NCBI GenBank assembly: GCA_020637295.1
Contig: JACJWF010000007.1
Span: 115,184-179,183 of the forward strand
Source: Acidimicrobiaceae bacterium
GTDB taxonomy: Bacteria > Actinomycetota > Acidimicrobiia > Acidimicrobiales > Ilumatobacteraceae
Direction: 5' to 3'
Length of the DNA stretch: 64,000 nucleotides
Below, piece after piece: positions 7,865 through 16,768 of the stretch. A program made the position numbers and the translations under genes. The stretch's first letter is position 1; each line of letters starts with the position of its first letter. The notes beneath the pieces were generated by a model. The model was not told the origin of the DNA, made no database searches, and saw nothing but the letters and a program-made list of their open reading frames with translations.

Positions 7865-8857
7865 TCAGGGGACGACGACGAGCTTGCCGCGGGCGTGGCC
7901 ACCGGCGAGCTCGGTGAACGCCTCCGCCACCGCGGTGAGCGGGAAGGTGCGGGTGACCGCGGGGCGCACGCTGCCCGCCGCCATCATCTCCGCCAGCACG
8001 GCCAGGTCGGCGGCGTTGGTCGAGGCCATGAACGGTGCGGCGTGGCGCCCGCCCACGAGGAAGCCGACCTTCAGCCGGATGAGGGTGGACAGCGGGCCGA
8101 GCAGCTTGCCGGTCTTCTTGCCACCGATCACCACCTCCACGCCGCCGGGCACGAGCACCCGCTTGAGGGCACGGGCGGAGTGGTTGCCCTGGTTGTCGAC
8201 GATCACGTCGTACTGCTCGCCGCGGGTGGTGAAGTCCTCCTTGGTGTAGTCCACGACGGCATCGGCGCCGAGGCCGCGGACGAACTCCACGTTGGCCGGC
8301 CCGCACACGCCGGTGACGGTGGCGCCCATCGCCTTGGCGATCTGGACGGCGAACGAGCCGACCCCACCGGCGGCACCGTTCACCAGCACCCGGCCGGCCG
8401 GTTGCAGGCGGCCCTTGTCGCGCAGCGCCTGCAGCGCTGTGATCCCGGCCACGCAGACAGCGCCCGCTTCCTCCCACGACAGCGCAGCCGGCTTGGGGGT
8501 CAGCGAGGTGACCTTGGCGAGCACCCTGCCGCCCAGCGCACCGCTCGCCCCACCGAACACCTCGTCGCCTGCGGAGAACGCCGTGACCCCCGGGCCGGTG
8601 GCCAGCACCACGCCGGCGACATCCGTGCCCACCCGCCGGCCGGGCTTGGCCCGCAGGCCGCTCTGGCTGCGGGCGATCCACGGCACCCCGGTGAGCAGGT
8701 GCCAGTCCGCCGGGTTCACCGACGCGGCGCGCACCTCCAGCAGCACCTGGCCCTCGCCCGGTGCCCCGATCTCCACGTCGCGCAGTTCCAGGACCTCCGG
8801 CCCGCCGTAGCGGTCGTGCACGGCGGCCGTGGTCGTGGTGGTGTCAGTGGGGGTCAT
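7865..8857 (-). CDS. NADPH:quinone reductase-like / zinc-independent alcohol dehydrogenase (MDR family)
   Basis: 330 residues. GroES-like N-terminal domain (VLLEVRAASVNPADWHLL, lacking zinc ligands) and a Rossmann domain with the NADP loop VNGAAGGVGSFAVQIA near residue 150. This pattern fits the quinone oxidoreductase branch of the MDR superfamily. A ribosome binding site AAAGGA precedes ATG 8857. The gene is divergent from a TetR regulator with a 32-bp operator between them, so it is likely induced by an electrophile or quinone-like ligand. The open frame continues upstream to 9505 across the regulator, but that part is a shadow. Confidence 0.92.
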   Translation of the reverse strand: MTPTDTTTTTAAVHDRYGGPEVLELRDVEIGAPGEGQVLLEVRAASVNPADWHLLTGVPWIARSQSGLRAKPGRRVGTDVAGVVLATGPGVTAFSAGDEVFGGASGALGGRVLAKVTSLTPKPAALSWEEAGAVCVAGITALQALRDKGRLQPAGRVLVNGAAGGVGSFAVQIAKAMGATVTGVCGPANVEFVRGLGADAVVDYTKEDFTTRGEQYDVIVDNQGNHSARALKRVLVPGGVEVVIGGKKTGKLLGPLSTLIRLKVGFLVGGRHAAPFMASTNAADLAVLAEMMAAGSVRPAVTRTFPLTAVAEAFTELAGGHARGKLVVVP

Positions 8858-8874
8858 CGTGCGGTCCTTTCGAT

Positions 8875-8906
8875 ACGTACGGTGTACGTTGACGTACACT
8901 GTACGT
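8875..8906. promoter_or_regulatory. Palindromic TetR operator between MDR and TetR genes
   Basis: ACGTACGGTGTACGT (8875-8889) and ACGTACACTGTACGT (8892-8906) form 15-bp inverted arms with a single mismatch and a 2-nt centre. The right arm contains TACACT, 8 nt before the TetR ATG, so the regulator's -10 lies inside its own operator. Confidence 0.85.
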
Positions 8907-8908
8907 CC

Positions 8909-9577
8909 ATGTCTCCGCGAACGCAACGCACCCCGTTGACGGCCGATCGAGTGCTCCACGCCGCCATGGCGCTGGCCGATCGTGGCGGGGTGGACGAGTT
9001 GAGCATGCGCAAGCTGGCGAGGGATCTCGGCTACGAGGTGATGTCGCTCTACAACCATGTGGCCAACAAGGACGACGTGCTGGCGGGGATCGCCGACCTC
9101 GTGGCGGCGGAGATCGAGCCGCCGGAGGCCGCTCCGGCGCGGCGCGGCAAGGCGGCGTGGAGGGCCGGCATCCGCCACACCGTGCTGAGCGCACACGCGG
9201 CGATGGACCGTCACCCGTGGGCGGTGGCGCTGTGGCCATCCGTCACCAGCGGCCCGCACCGGCTGCGGTTCATGGAGGGCTTGCTGCGCAGCCTGCGAGC
9301 CGCCGGCCTGCCGCCGAAGGTGGCGTACCACGGCTACCACGCGCTGATGATGCACATCCTCGGGTTCGCACTGCTGGAGCAGCGCACCGGGTTGAACGAC
9401 GACAACGTCGTCGAGGCGGCGTCGCAGTTCCTCGCCCGGTTCGAGGGCGAGGAGTTTCCCCACCTCATCGAGCACATGCACCAGCACGTGGACGCCTCGC
9501 CGCACGAGGACGACTTCGAGTTCGTGCTCGACGTGATCCTCGACGGCCTCGACCGCCTACGGCCGCAGCCGGCCTAG
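8909..9577 (+). CDS. TetR-family regulator (TetR_C/VP1 type)
   Basis: 222 residues. Helix-turn-helix at about residues 27-50 (LSMRKLARDLGYEVMSLYNH), close to the classical tetracycline-repressor recognition helix. The C-terminal domain has HPWAVALWPS and HILGFALLEQ, in the TetR_C_1 style. ATG 8909 is only 3 bp from the operator and has no ribosome binding site, consistent with a leaderless message. It is divergently paired with the MDR oxidoreductase, which is its probable target. Confidence 0.92.
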   Translation: MSPRTQRTPLTADRVLHAAMALADRGGVDELSMRKLARDLGYEVMSLYNHVANKDDVLAGIADLVAAEIEPPEAAPARRGKAAWRAGIRHTVLSAHAAMDRHPWAVALWPSVTSGPHRLRFMEGLLRSLRAAGLPPKVAYHGYHALMMHILGFALLEQRTGLNDDNVVEAASQFLARFEGEEFPHLIEHMHQHVDASPHEDDFEFVLDVILDGLDRLRPQPA

Positions 9578-9653
9578 CCCTCGCCCGCCGTGGCCACTCG
9601 GACCAGCTCAGGCCCCGAGGGGGCGCAGCACCGCGTTGGCGCGGCACGGGGTC

Positions 9654-10445
9654 TCAGACGGCTTCGACGTGCACCCGGGTGCGGTAGGGGCCGATCTGCC
9701 ACGCTGCCGGCTTGAACGGGCGCCACTCCTGCTTGCCGAGGCGCAGGCGGTCGGCGATGACCCCCAGCGCGGCAGGGTTGAAGCCCAGGCCGCAGTGGCT
9801 GCCGAACACCTCGACGTTCTCCGAGCGCGGGCCGGGCACGTCCACGCAGGAGCGCCACGGCACCACGCCGTCCGCTTTGGTGAACACCGCGGTGGTGGGT
9901 ACGGGCAGCGTGCCGGTGTACGGCTCGCGGCGGAAGTCCGCCGAGTGGGGGCGGCGCAGGCCGTGGATCGGCGCCGTGCGGTCGAACCAGCGGCCGACGT
10001 TGGTCTCCTCGGCACGGTGCAGCCGGAACGGGCTGCCGAGCGTGATGACGTGGCGGACGGCGTCGGGGAAGCGGGTGGCCAGGGCACGCGAGTAGAGGCC
10101 GCCGAGGCTCCAGCCGACCAGCGTGATCGGCTCGCCGTCGTGGCGACGGTGGACCTCCTCGAAGCGGTGCAGCATCCCGTCGACGATCCGCTGTGAGGGA
10201 CCGAGGTTCTGGCCGAGGTGCCAGCCGTGGACGGAGTAGTCCAGCCGGGCGAGCACATAGCGCAGCGCGGTGGTGGACTGGTCCGAGGCGGTGAACCCCG
10301 GCAGCACCATCACCGGCCGGCCATCGCCGGTGGGCAGGCGGGTGAGCAGCGGGGTGAGCGCGGTGAAGGCCATCATCTCGCCGGTGGCCCGCGGCACTTC
10401 GGACGCGAAGGTCAGCAGCGACGGGTTCCGATACGAACTGTCCAT
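9654..10445 (-). CDS. Alpha/beta hydrolase
   Basis: 263 residues with the serine hydrolase nucleophile elbow GWSLGG (Ser near residue 98), an oxyanion strand PVMVLPGFTASD, a probable acid in FTKADGVVPW and a histidine in FGSHCGLGFNP. This layout matches small lipase/esterase-type hydrolases. The start at 10445 (MDSSYRNPS) is preferred because AACACT lies 6 nt upstream; the frame extends to 10601 without family similarity. Substrate unknown. Confidence 0.85.
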   Translation of the reverse strand: MDSSYRNPSLLTFASEVPRATGEMMAFTALTPLLTRLPTGDGRPVMVLPGFTASDQSTTALRYVLARLDYSVHGWHLGQNLGPSQRIVDGMLHRFEEVHRRHDGEPITLVGWSLGGLYSRALATRFPDAVRHVITLGSPFRLHRAEETNVGRWFDRTAPIHGLRRPHSADFRREPYTGTLPVPTTAVFTKADGVVPWRSCVDVPGPRSENVEVFGSHCGLGFNPAALGVIADRLRLGKQEWRPFKPAAWQIGPYRTRVHVEAV

Positions 10446-10479
10446 GTGCCCAGTGTTGCACCCTGGCGGTGCCGGCACC

Positions 10480-13431
10480 TCACTCCGCCCGTCGGCCCGC
10501 CAGGTCCCGGAGTGCCACCTCGGGCAGGACGAATGCCCCCGCGGCCAGCGCATCGCCGGGCTCCAGCAGTTCGGGGAACCGGTGCGGCAGCACCTGAACA
10601 TCGAAGACCTCCTCGACGTCGCCCTCGAAGCGGAGGAAGGCGGCGACCTCCCCGGTCTCGATGTCCACCACCCACAGCCCGCAGGACCGTTCCTCCGGCC
10701 CCGCCTCCAGCCGCTCCGCCAGCGGAAGGCCGGCGAACACGTGCTCGCGCACCTTGGACAGGCCGACGACGGCGTAGCGGCCGATGAACGCCAGGCCGCG
10801 GGTGAACCCGGGCAGCAGGGCGACCGTCTCCAGGTTGCCGGTGGCGATGTCCACCCGGCACAGCGCGCCGTTGCCGGAATCCAGCACCCACAACTGGTCG
10901 CGGTACCACCGTGGCGAGTGCGGCATCGTCAACCCCTGGGCGACGACGCCGTGGTCTTCCACGTCGATCACCAGGCCGCCGCCCACCTTCTCCGCACGCC
11001 ACCCTTGGCGGGTGTCGGTCATCGCCAGGGCGGTGACGTACTTCGGCCGGCCGTCCACGATCGCCAGCCCGTTCAGGTGGCAGCGGTCCTCGGCGGCCAG
11101 CTGGGTGACGAAGCGGGGACGCCAGCGGGGCACGAAGCTGTGCGTGCCGTCCAGCGTTGCCAGGCAGGAGAAGCGTGTGTTGACGACCCACAGGTCGTCG
11201 CCGGCGAACGCCAACTCGTGGATGCTGATGTCGCCGGTGGTGTGCGAGCCGGCGGGCACGTAGCAGCCGTCGTGGGCGGTGGGGCCCGGCAGGCGGCCCG
11301 CCAGCGCCGGCTGGTCGTCGAATCGCCAGACGGACTGGTCGGTGCCGAGGACTAGTTGCCCGGCGCCGGCGGCCAGCCCCATCGGCCGCGGGAAGCGCTT
11401 GAGGTGGGTGTTGACCCCGCCGTCGTCCGCCGGGCGCACCAGCAGCACCCGCCCGCTCTGGTAGGTGGTGACGGCCAGGGTGCGGCCGGCCTTGGCCAGC
11501 AACTCGGCGAACCCGGCGGTGTGCACGCTGCGGAAGGCGGCGTGCACGGCTGCCTGCTGCTCGGCGCGACGGGCGGCAACCGCCTGCCGGCGCCCCGTGT
11601 CCGGCCCGGCCAAGGACAGCGCCGTCGGCGGGTCCGCCAGCACGGCGTCGGCGCGGGCCGCACTCTCGGCGACGAGGTGCCACACCCGGTCCAGCTGCTC
11701 CTCGTTGCGCCGCCACTTCTCCGGGTCGGGCGCGTCGAGGGTGGTGCGCGAGTGGGGCAGCGGGCCGGGTAGCGGCCGGTCCCACTCCAGGCCCAGCCGC
11801 TGGGCCAGGCCCTCCAGCACGGTGTTCGGATCAGCCAGCAGGGCCTCGTAGCCGACGGCGCACCAGCGGTCCTCGGGCAGTTGGGCGAGGTCGCCGAGGA
11901 GGATGTCCGTGGTGGTGGCCCACTGGCGAGCGGCGACCTCGTCGTACTGGAGGCCGAGGAAGTGCTCCCACCCGGGCACCAGCAGCATCGACCATGGGGT
12001 GTCGCCCCACCCGGGCAGGCGCGGGTAGGTGACGAAGCGGCCGGACTTCCAGGCGTCGATCATGCTGCTGATGGTCTGCCGGGCGGGACGGTGCAGGTAG
12101 ACGAACACCCCGTCGGGGAACGCTTCGGCCAGGAACGGCACCCGCAGCGCGTTCTTGGGCGTCTTCTCCAGCAGGCGCAGTGGGGCACGGCCGATCGGCG
12201 GCCGGCCGTCACGATCCCGCGCCCGGGCAGCGAACGTCTCGTCCAGTCGGGTGGCAATCGCCGAGGTGGCGTCCTGCGCGGTGAGCACGTTGGAGTGCCA
12301 GTGGTGGTGGGAGGGGTGGAGCTCGGGGTTGCGCTCGAACACCTCGTGGCTTTCGCCGCCGATGGTGAAGACGCCCCTTGCCCGGGCCAGCGACTCCAGC
12401 AGCAGGCTGCTGCCCGAGCGTGGTGGGCAGACGATGAACACCGGGCGGTCCAGCCGCCGCCCGGCCGGCCGGCGGGGCGGAGCCGAGTGCGCGGCCGGGT
12501 GCGCCGCGGGTGCGGGTGGCAGCGGGGCCAGGCCCGGCCGTAGCAGCAGTTGGCGGACGGCATCAGCGAACCCACCGCCGTTGGCCAACGGTGCGTCGGG
12601 CATCTGCACCAGGCGCTGCTCGTAGTGGGTGACGACCTGCTGGTAGAGGGGACGTGCGGAGGGGTCGTCGCGGTGCATCACCCACAGGGCGTGCCAGTCG
12701 GCGATCAGGTCGCGCAGCAGCCGCTCGGCGTCGGGCGTCGGCCCTTCTGCCAGGTCGCGGAGGATCCCGTCGGCCATCACCTGGTGCAGCCACGGCGCCG
12801 TGGTGGCCAGCGGCTCGGCGTGCTCCAGCGCGAGCGCCGGGCCGACATCCACCAGTGCCCCGGTGGCGGCGCCGGTGTTGCCGTGGGCGCGACCCTCGTC
12901 GATCATCCGCCACAGGGCGGACGAGCCGACCGTGTCGATGACCAGGTGGACCCGCGCCCGGTCGGCCGGGTTGTCCACCCCGTGGCGGCGCCAGGTGTCG
13001 AACACCCAGACCTCGCCCGGGGCCATGTGGACGGCTTCCTCCTCGCAGGTGAACGTCACGCCCGGATGGGTGAGCACGGGTGCGTGCACACGGAGGTGCT
13101 CCTGCCAGTAGCGGTTGGTGTCCACGTGCAGGCCCAGCTTGCCCTCGGCCTCGATGCGCATCAGCCGGGTACGGCCGATCGGTGCCCCCAACGAGGCAAG
13201 CACGGCGCGATGGTACGGCATCGTCTCGAGGATCGGGGTGGTGGCCATCGGCCCGGTGGTGGCGTGGTCCAGCGGGTTGCCGCGCGAGGCCACCAGCGGC
13301 ACGCACGTGTTGCCCGGGGCGCCCTCCGGGTGGGGGATCCAGGCTGCTTCCGGCAACGCTGCGACCTCCTCGCCCAAGCGGGCGGCATCCACCCGCAGGG
13401 CCAGCCGGATGAACGTCGTGTCCAGGCGCAT
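10480..13431 (-). CDS. Three-domain fusion: Asp/Asn beta-hydroxylase, sulfotransferase, TIGR03032-like
   Basis: 983 residues with three readable parts. Residues 1-190 resemble aspartyl/asparaginyl beta-hydroxylase: metal ligands H102 and D104 (GLHVDTN) and H150 (RRHGVDN). Residues 328-600 are a PAPS-dependent sulfotransferase, with the 5'-phosphosulfate loop PPRSGSSLL at 336-344, EKTPKNALR at 422 and the 3'-phosphate region YLHRPARQTISS at 445. Residues about 630-980 match the TIGR03032 pattern (CHLNGLAIVDGRPKYVTALA), a probable beta-propeller of unknown function. TACTGT lies 8 nt before the ATG, so the message is probably leaderless. It is divergent from a surface beta-helix protein. Sequential hydroxylation and sulfation of a polymer or protein is an inference. 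Confidence 0.85.
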   Translation of the reverse strand: MRLDTTFIRLALRVDAARLGEEVAALPEAAWIPHPEGAPGNTCVPLVASRGNPLDHATTGPMATTPILETMPYHRAVLASLGAPIGRTRLMRIEAEGKLGLHVDTNRYWQEHLRVHAPVLTHPGVTFTCEEEAVHMAPGEVWVFDTWRRHGVDNPADRARVHLVIDTVGSSALWRMIDEGRAHGNTGAATGALVDVGPALALEHAEPLATTAPWLHQVMADGILRDLAEGPTPDAERLLRDLIADWHALWVMHRDDPSARPLYQQVVTHYEQRLVQMPDAPLANGGGFADAVRQLLLRPGLAPLPPAPAAHPAAHSAPPRRPAGRRLDRPVFIVCPPRSGSSLLLESLARARGVFTIGGESHEVFERNPELHPSHHHWHSNVLTAQDATSAIATRLDETFAARARDRDGRPPIGRAPLRLLEKTPKNALRVPFLAEAFPDGVFVYLHRPARQTISSMIDAWKSGRFVTYPRLPGWGDTPWSMLLVPGWEHFLGLQYDEVAARQWATTTDILLGDLAQLPEDRWCAVGYEALLADPNTVLEGLAQRLGLEWDRPLPGPLPHSRTTLDAPDPEKWRRNEEQLDRVWHLVAESAARADAVLADPPTALSLAGPDTGRRQAVAARRAEQQAAVHAAFRSVHTAGFAELLAKAGRTLAVTTYQSGRVLLVRPADDGGVNTHLKRFPRPMGLAAGAGQLVLGTDQSVWRFDDQPALAGRLPGPTAHDGCYVPAGSHTTGDISIHELAFAGDDLWVVNTRFSCLATLDGTHSFVPRWRPRFVTQLAAEDRCHLNGLAIVDGRPKYVTALAMTDTRQGWRAEKVGGGLVIDVEDHGVVAQGLTMPHSPRWYRDQLWVLDSGNGALCRVDIATGNLETVALLPGFTRGLAFIGRYAVVGLSKVREHVFAGLPLAERLEAGPEERSCGLWVVDIETGEVAAFLRFEGDVEEVFDVQVLPHRFPELLEPGDALAAGAFVLPEVALRDLAGRRAE

Positions 13432-13477
13432 CGGGTGCGACAGTACCCGGCTGCGCGTTCAGGACACCGCGCTCCGC

Positions 13478-13483
13478 TACTCT
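13478..13483 (+). promoter_or_regulatory. -10 element of the surface beta-helix gene
   Basis: TACTCT lies 57 nt upstream of the ATG at 13540. It fits the TANNNT pattern seen elsewhere and would give a leader of about 50 nt. Weak -35. Confidence 0.35.
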
Positions 13484-13539
13484 GCCGCGGGGGCGCTGTC
13501 GACGGGACGACGGTGCAGCGAGCACGGGAGTCGGTCGGC

Positions 13540-15510
13540 ATGGGGCAGTCGAGGCGCAAGGTCGTCGTCATCACGGGTACGGCAGCGGCGGTGGCCGGGC
13601 CGCTGGTGGTCGGGGCCGGCACTGCCGACGCGGCGGCGTTCAACGTCACGAACCTCAACGACAGCGGCGCCGGTTCGCTGCGCCAGGCCATCGCAGACGC
13701 CAACAGTGCCGGCGGCGCAGATGTCATCACGTTCCAGGCCGGGCTCAGCGGCACGATCACCCTCACCAGCGGGCAGTTGGAGATCTCCGACTCCGTCACC
13801 ATCCAGGGGCCGGGTGCGGCTGTCCTCGCAGTCTCCGGCAACAACAGCAGCCGGGTCTTCTACCTGTACAACAACTCGGCCACGCTGGACGTCACCATCA
13901 GCGGCATCACGGTCACGGACGGGTTGGCCGGCGGCGGCGGCGGGATCAGCGTCTGGGGCGAGAACCTGACACTGCGCGACGCAGTCGTCACGGGCAACGA
14001 ATCCACGGACTCCGGCGGTGGCGTCTACTTCAATGTCGACGGTGACGCGCCCGAGGGGTCGCTGCGGATCTACGGCACCGAGATCAGCGAGAACACCGCC
14101 GGCGGTGGCACCGGCGGCGGGATCTTCCTCAAGTCCAACGCCGGCGCGTTCGTGCTGGCCGACAGCGAGGTCACCGACAACTCCTCGGTGTCCGACGGCG
14201 GCGGGATCATGTTCTACTCGCTGGAGGCCGCCGGCTACATCCGCGACTCGGACATCAGCCACAACATCGCCGAGGTCGACGGCGGCGGGATCGCGCTGTA
14301 CGGGTCCGGTGATGAGGTGCCGCTGGTCATCGAGCGCTCCACGATCGACCTCAACATCGCCTACGACGAGGGTGGTGGGCTGTACCTGTGGCAGCCGCGC
14401 GGCCCGGTGACCATCAGCCAGACCACCGTGTCCGGCAACCGTGCCGTGGGGGGCGAGGGCGGCGGTGACGGTGGGGGCATCTACTTCTACGACCTCGGCG
14501 ACACGCTGACGATCCGCGAGTCCACCATCTCCGGCAACAGCGCCGAGAGTGGCGAGGGGGGCGGCATCTACATCAACTACGCCGGCGAGGACGTGCTCAT
14601 CTCGTCGAGCACGATCTCGGGCAACGACGCGTACGGCTTCGGCGGTGGCCTTGCCGTCTACTACGTGGACTCGGAGAACACGTTCCGCGTGGAGAACTCC
14701 ACGATCGTGGACAACACCGCCGGCTACCTGGGTGGTGGCATCGCGCTGTACGACGGCGAGATCGACCTGGACCACACGATCGTCGCCAACAACTCTGCGG
14801 ACGGCGGCAACCTGGACGAGGTGCGTCTCACCGCGGCCGGCGACGACCTGTACGCAGGGGGTGCCATCTACGCCGACTGGTCGCTGATCGAGGCGGACGC
14901 GCCCACCGGCGGCTCCGACAACCTCACCCCCGCCGACCCGCTGCTCGGCCCGCTGGCCGACAACGGCGGCCCGACGCAGACCCACCTGCCGCTCGCCGGC
15001 TCGCCGGTGATCAACGCCGGCGACCCGGCCTTCGGCGCCGCCCCGGCGACGGACCAGCGCGGCGTCACCCGCATCGAGGGCGGCCGCGTGGATGTGGGCG
15101 CAGTGGAGACCACGCCGACCCCGGTCAACGACGCGTACGTCACCACCATGAACGTGGGCATCAACCAGGCGACGCCGGGCGTGCTGTTCAACGACGGCGC
15201 GGCCTCCGGCGACGAGGCCGAGTTGGTGTCCGGCGCGGCGCACGGCCTGGTCGTGCTCAACGCCAACGGCTCGTTCACCTACACGCCGAACCCCGGGTAC
15301 GTGGGGCCGGACCAGTTCGTCTACCGCGTGCTCTCCGGCGATGTGGAGCTGGGCACGGCCACCGTGAGCATCACGGTGAACGGTGCCGCCGGCGGTGGGC
15401 AGATCCCGGCCACCGGCACGGGCTCGCTGTCCCTCACCCTCACGGCCACCGGGCTGCTGGGGGTGGGCATGGCGCTGTCGGCCGCATCGCGCCGCCGCCG
15501 CCCCGCCTGA
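13540..15510 (+). CDS. Secreted parallel beta-helix surface protein with LPXTG-like anchor
   Basis: 656 residues. Signal region SRRKVVVITGTAAAVAG contains a twin arginine, so Tat export is possible. From residue about 40 to 460 there are repeats of N-x-A-x-x-x-G-G-G-I with stacked Asn/Ser/Val, a right-handed beta-helix. Residues 465-530 fit the 'choice-of-anchor' module (PLADNGGPTQTHLPLAGSP, ending TDQRGVTR), then a cadherin-like Ig module (NANGSFTYTPNPGYVG). The tail IPATG (about 622), a hydrophobic helix and RRRR form a sortase-style sorting signal. GTG 13513 is an alternative start. Probably a cell-wall displayed adhesin-like protein. Confidence 0.85.
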   Translation: MGQSRRKVVVITGTAAAVAGPLVVGAGTADAAAFNVTNLNDSGAGSLRQAIADANSAGGADVITFQAGLSGTITLTSGQLEISDSVTIQGPGAAVLAVSGNNSSRVFYLYNNSATLDVTISGITVTDGLAGGGGGISVWGENLTLRDAVVTGNESTDSGGGVYFNVDGDAPEGSLRIYGTEISENTAGGGTGGGIFLKSNAGAFVLADSEVTDNSSVSDGGGIMFYSLEAAGYIRDSDISHNIAEVDGGGIALYGSGDEVPLVIERSTIDLNIAYDEGGGLYLWQPRGPVTISQTTVSGNRAVGGEGGGDGGGIYFYDLGDTLTIRESTISGNSAESGEGGGIYINYAGEDVLISSSTISGNDAYGFGGGLAVYYVDSENTFRVENSTIVDNTAGYLGGGIALYDGEIDLDHTIVANNSADGGNLDEVRLTAAGDDLYAGGAIYADWSLIEADAPTGGSDNLTPADPLLGPLADNGGPTQTHLPLAGSPVINAGDPAFGAAPATDQRGVTRIEGGRVDVGAVETTPTPVNDAYVTTMNVGINQATPGVLFNDGAASGDEAELVSGAAHGLVVLNANGSFTYTPNPGYVGPDQFVYRVLSGDVELGTATVSITVNGAAGGGQIPATGTGSLSLTLTATGLLGVGMALSAASRRRRPA

Positions 15511-15517
15511 GCGCCGC

Positions 15518-16753
15518 TCACTGCTCGGGCCGCGCCGTGCCCCACAGGATGAGCGCAGCGGCGACGCACAGGTAGGCCAGGATCGTCACCGAGAACGGCG
15601 TCACGGTGCCGTTGAAGAACGTCGTGGCCAGGTAGCCCAGCAGCGCGCCGCCCGCGCTGTTGACCGTGGCGATGATCGACGACGCGGTGCCGGCGACGTG
15701 CGGCACGGGTGCCATGGCGATGGTGTTGCTGTTGGGGCTCAGCCCCTGCCCGATCGCCAACGTCACGCCGAGCACCACCGTCCACAGCACCAGGTTCGGG
15801 CGGCCGCCGCCGAGCACGCTGACCACCACGAGGGCAGAACCCGCCGCCACTCCGCTCATCGCCAGCCAGCGCACCAGCCGGTGCACCCCGTAGTGCCGCA
15901 CCAGCCGGGCGTTGTTCAGCGAGCTGAGCGCCAGCACCACGGCGATCGCCGAGAAGAACACCGGGAACCACTCGCGAGCGTCGTACACGTCCTCCACGAT
16001 CACCTCGCTGCCGCTGAGGTAGGCGGACAGCACCCCGAACAGCAAGGTCATCGCCAGGATCAGCGTGATGGTCTGACGGTGGGTGACGACCTCGCGAGAT
16101 GCGGCGCGCACGGACTGCCAGGTGAACGGGCGGCGGCGGTCCTCCGGCAGCGTCTCCGGCAGGCGGCGCGACCACAGCAGCAGCAACAGCGCCACCACCC
16201 CGGGGAACCAGAACACGGCCCGCCACGGGAGCGCGTGCACCAGGCCGGCGCCCACCAGTGGCGCGGCGATGGGCACGAGCAGGAACACGGCCATGATCAG
16301 CGACATCAGCCGGGCCATCGAGTCGCCCTCGTACCGGTCGCGGATCATCGCCACGCTGAGCGACCGGGGGCCGGCGGCGCCGACGCCCCAGAGGAAGCGG
16401 GAGAGCACCACCAGTGGCCAGGAGGGGGCCAGGGCGGCGAGGGCGGCGGCCGTGGCGTAGATGACCAGCCCGGCCACGAGTGGTGGGCGGCGGCCGTAGC
16501 GGTCCGAGGCCGGCCCGTACAGCCACGGCCCCGCCGCCATGCCGAGGAAGTAGGCGTTGACGATCCAGGCGACGTCGGTGGAGTCCGCGGCCATCCCGAA
16601 TGTGGTGCGCATGTCCGGGAACGCCGGCAGCATCAGGTCGATGCCGAGGGCGGACATGGCCATCAGGCCGGTGACGAGGGCGATGAACTCCTTGCCCTCG
16701 GCAACGCCTTTCTGCCGGGCCGGCGCGGAGGTGGCGGCCGGCGAGAGGGTCAT
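15518..16753 (-). CDS. MFS drug exporter, DHA1 (Bcr/CflA-like)
   Basis: 411 residues and about 12 helices. Motif A appears as GPASDRYGRRPPLVAGL, and the opening ALGIDLMLPAFPDM plus VAWIVNAYFLGMAAG match the Bcr/CflA drug-resistance branch (D-L-Y-L-P-A-F-P type). Leaderless start: TAACCT ends 6 nt before ATG 16753. It converges on the beta-helix gene with a 7-bp gap. Substrate not determinable. Confidence 0.9.
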   Translation of the reverse strand: MTLSPAATSAPARQKGVAEGKEFIALVTGLMAMSALGIDLMLPAFPDMRTTFGMAADSTDVAWIVNAYFLGMAAGPWLYGPASDRYGRRPPLVAGLVIYATAAALAALAPSWPLVVLSRFLWGVGAAGPRSLSVAMIRDRYEGDSMARLMSLIMAVFLLVPIAAPLVGAGLVHALPWRAVFWFPGVVALLLLLWSRRLPETLPEDRRRPFTWQSVRAASREVVTHRQTITLILAMTLLFGVLSAYLSGSEVIVEDVYDAREWFPVFFSAIAVVLALSSLNNARLVRHYGVHRLVRWLAMSGVAAGSALVVVSVLGGGRPNLVLWTVVLGVTLAIGQGLSPNSNTIAMAPVPHVAGTASSIIATVNSAGGALLGYLATTFFNGTVTPFSVTILAYLCVAAALILWGTARPEQ

Positions 16754-16768
16754 GCGCTCAGGTTACGG

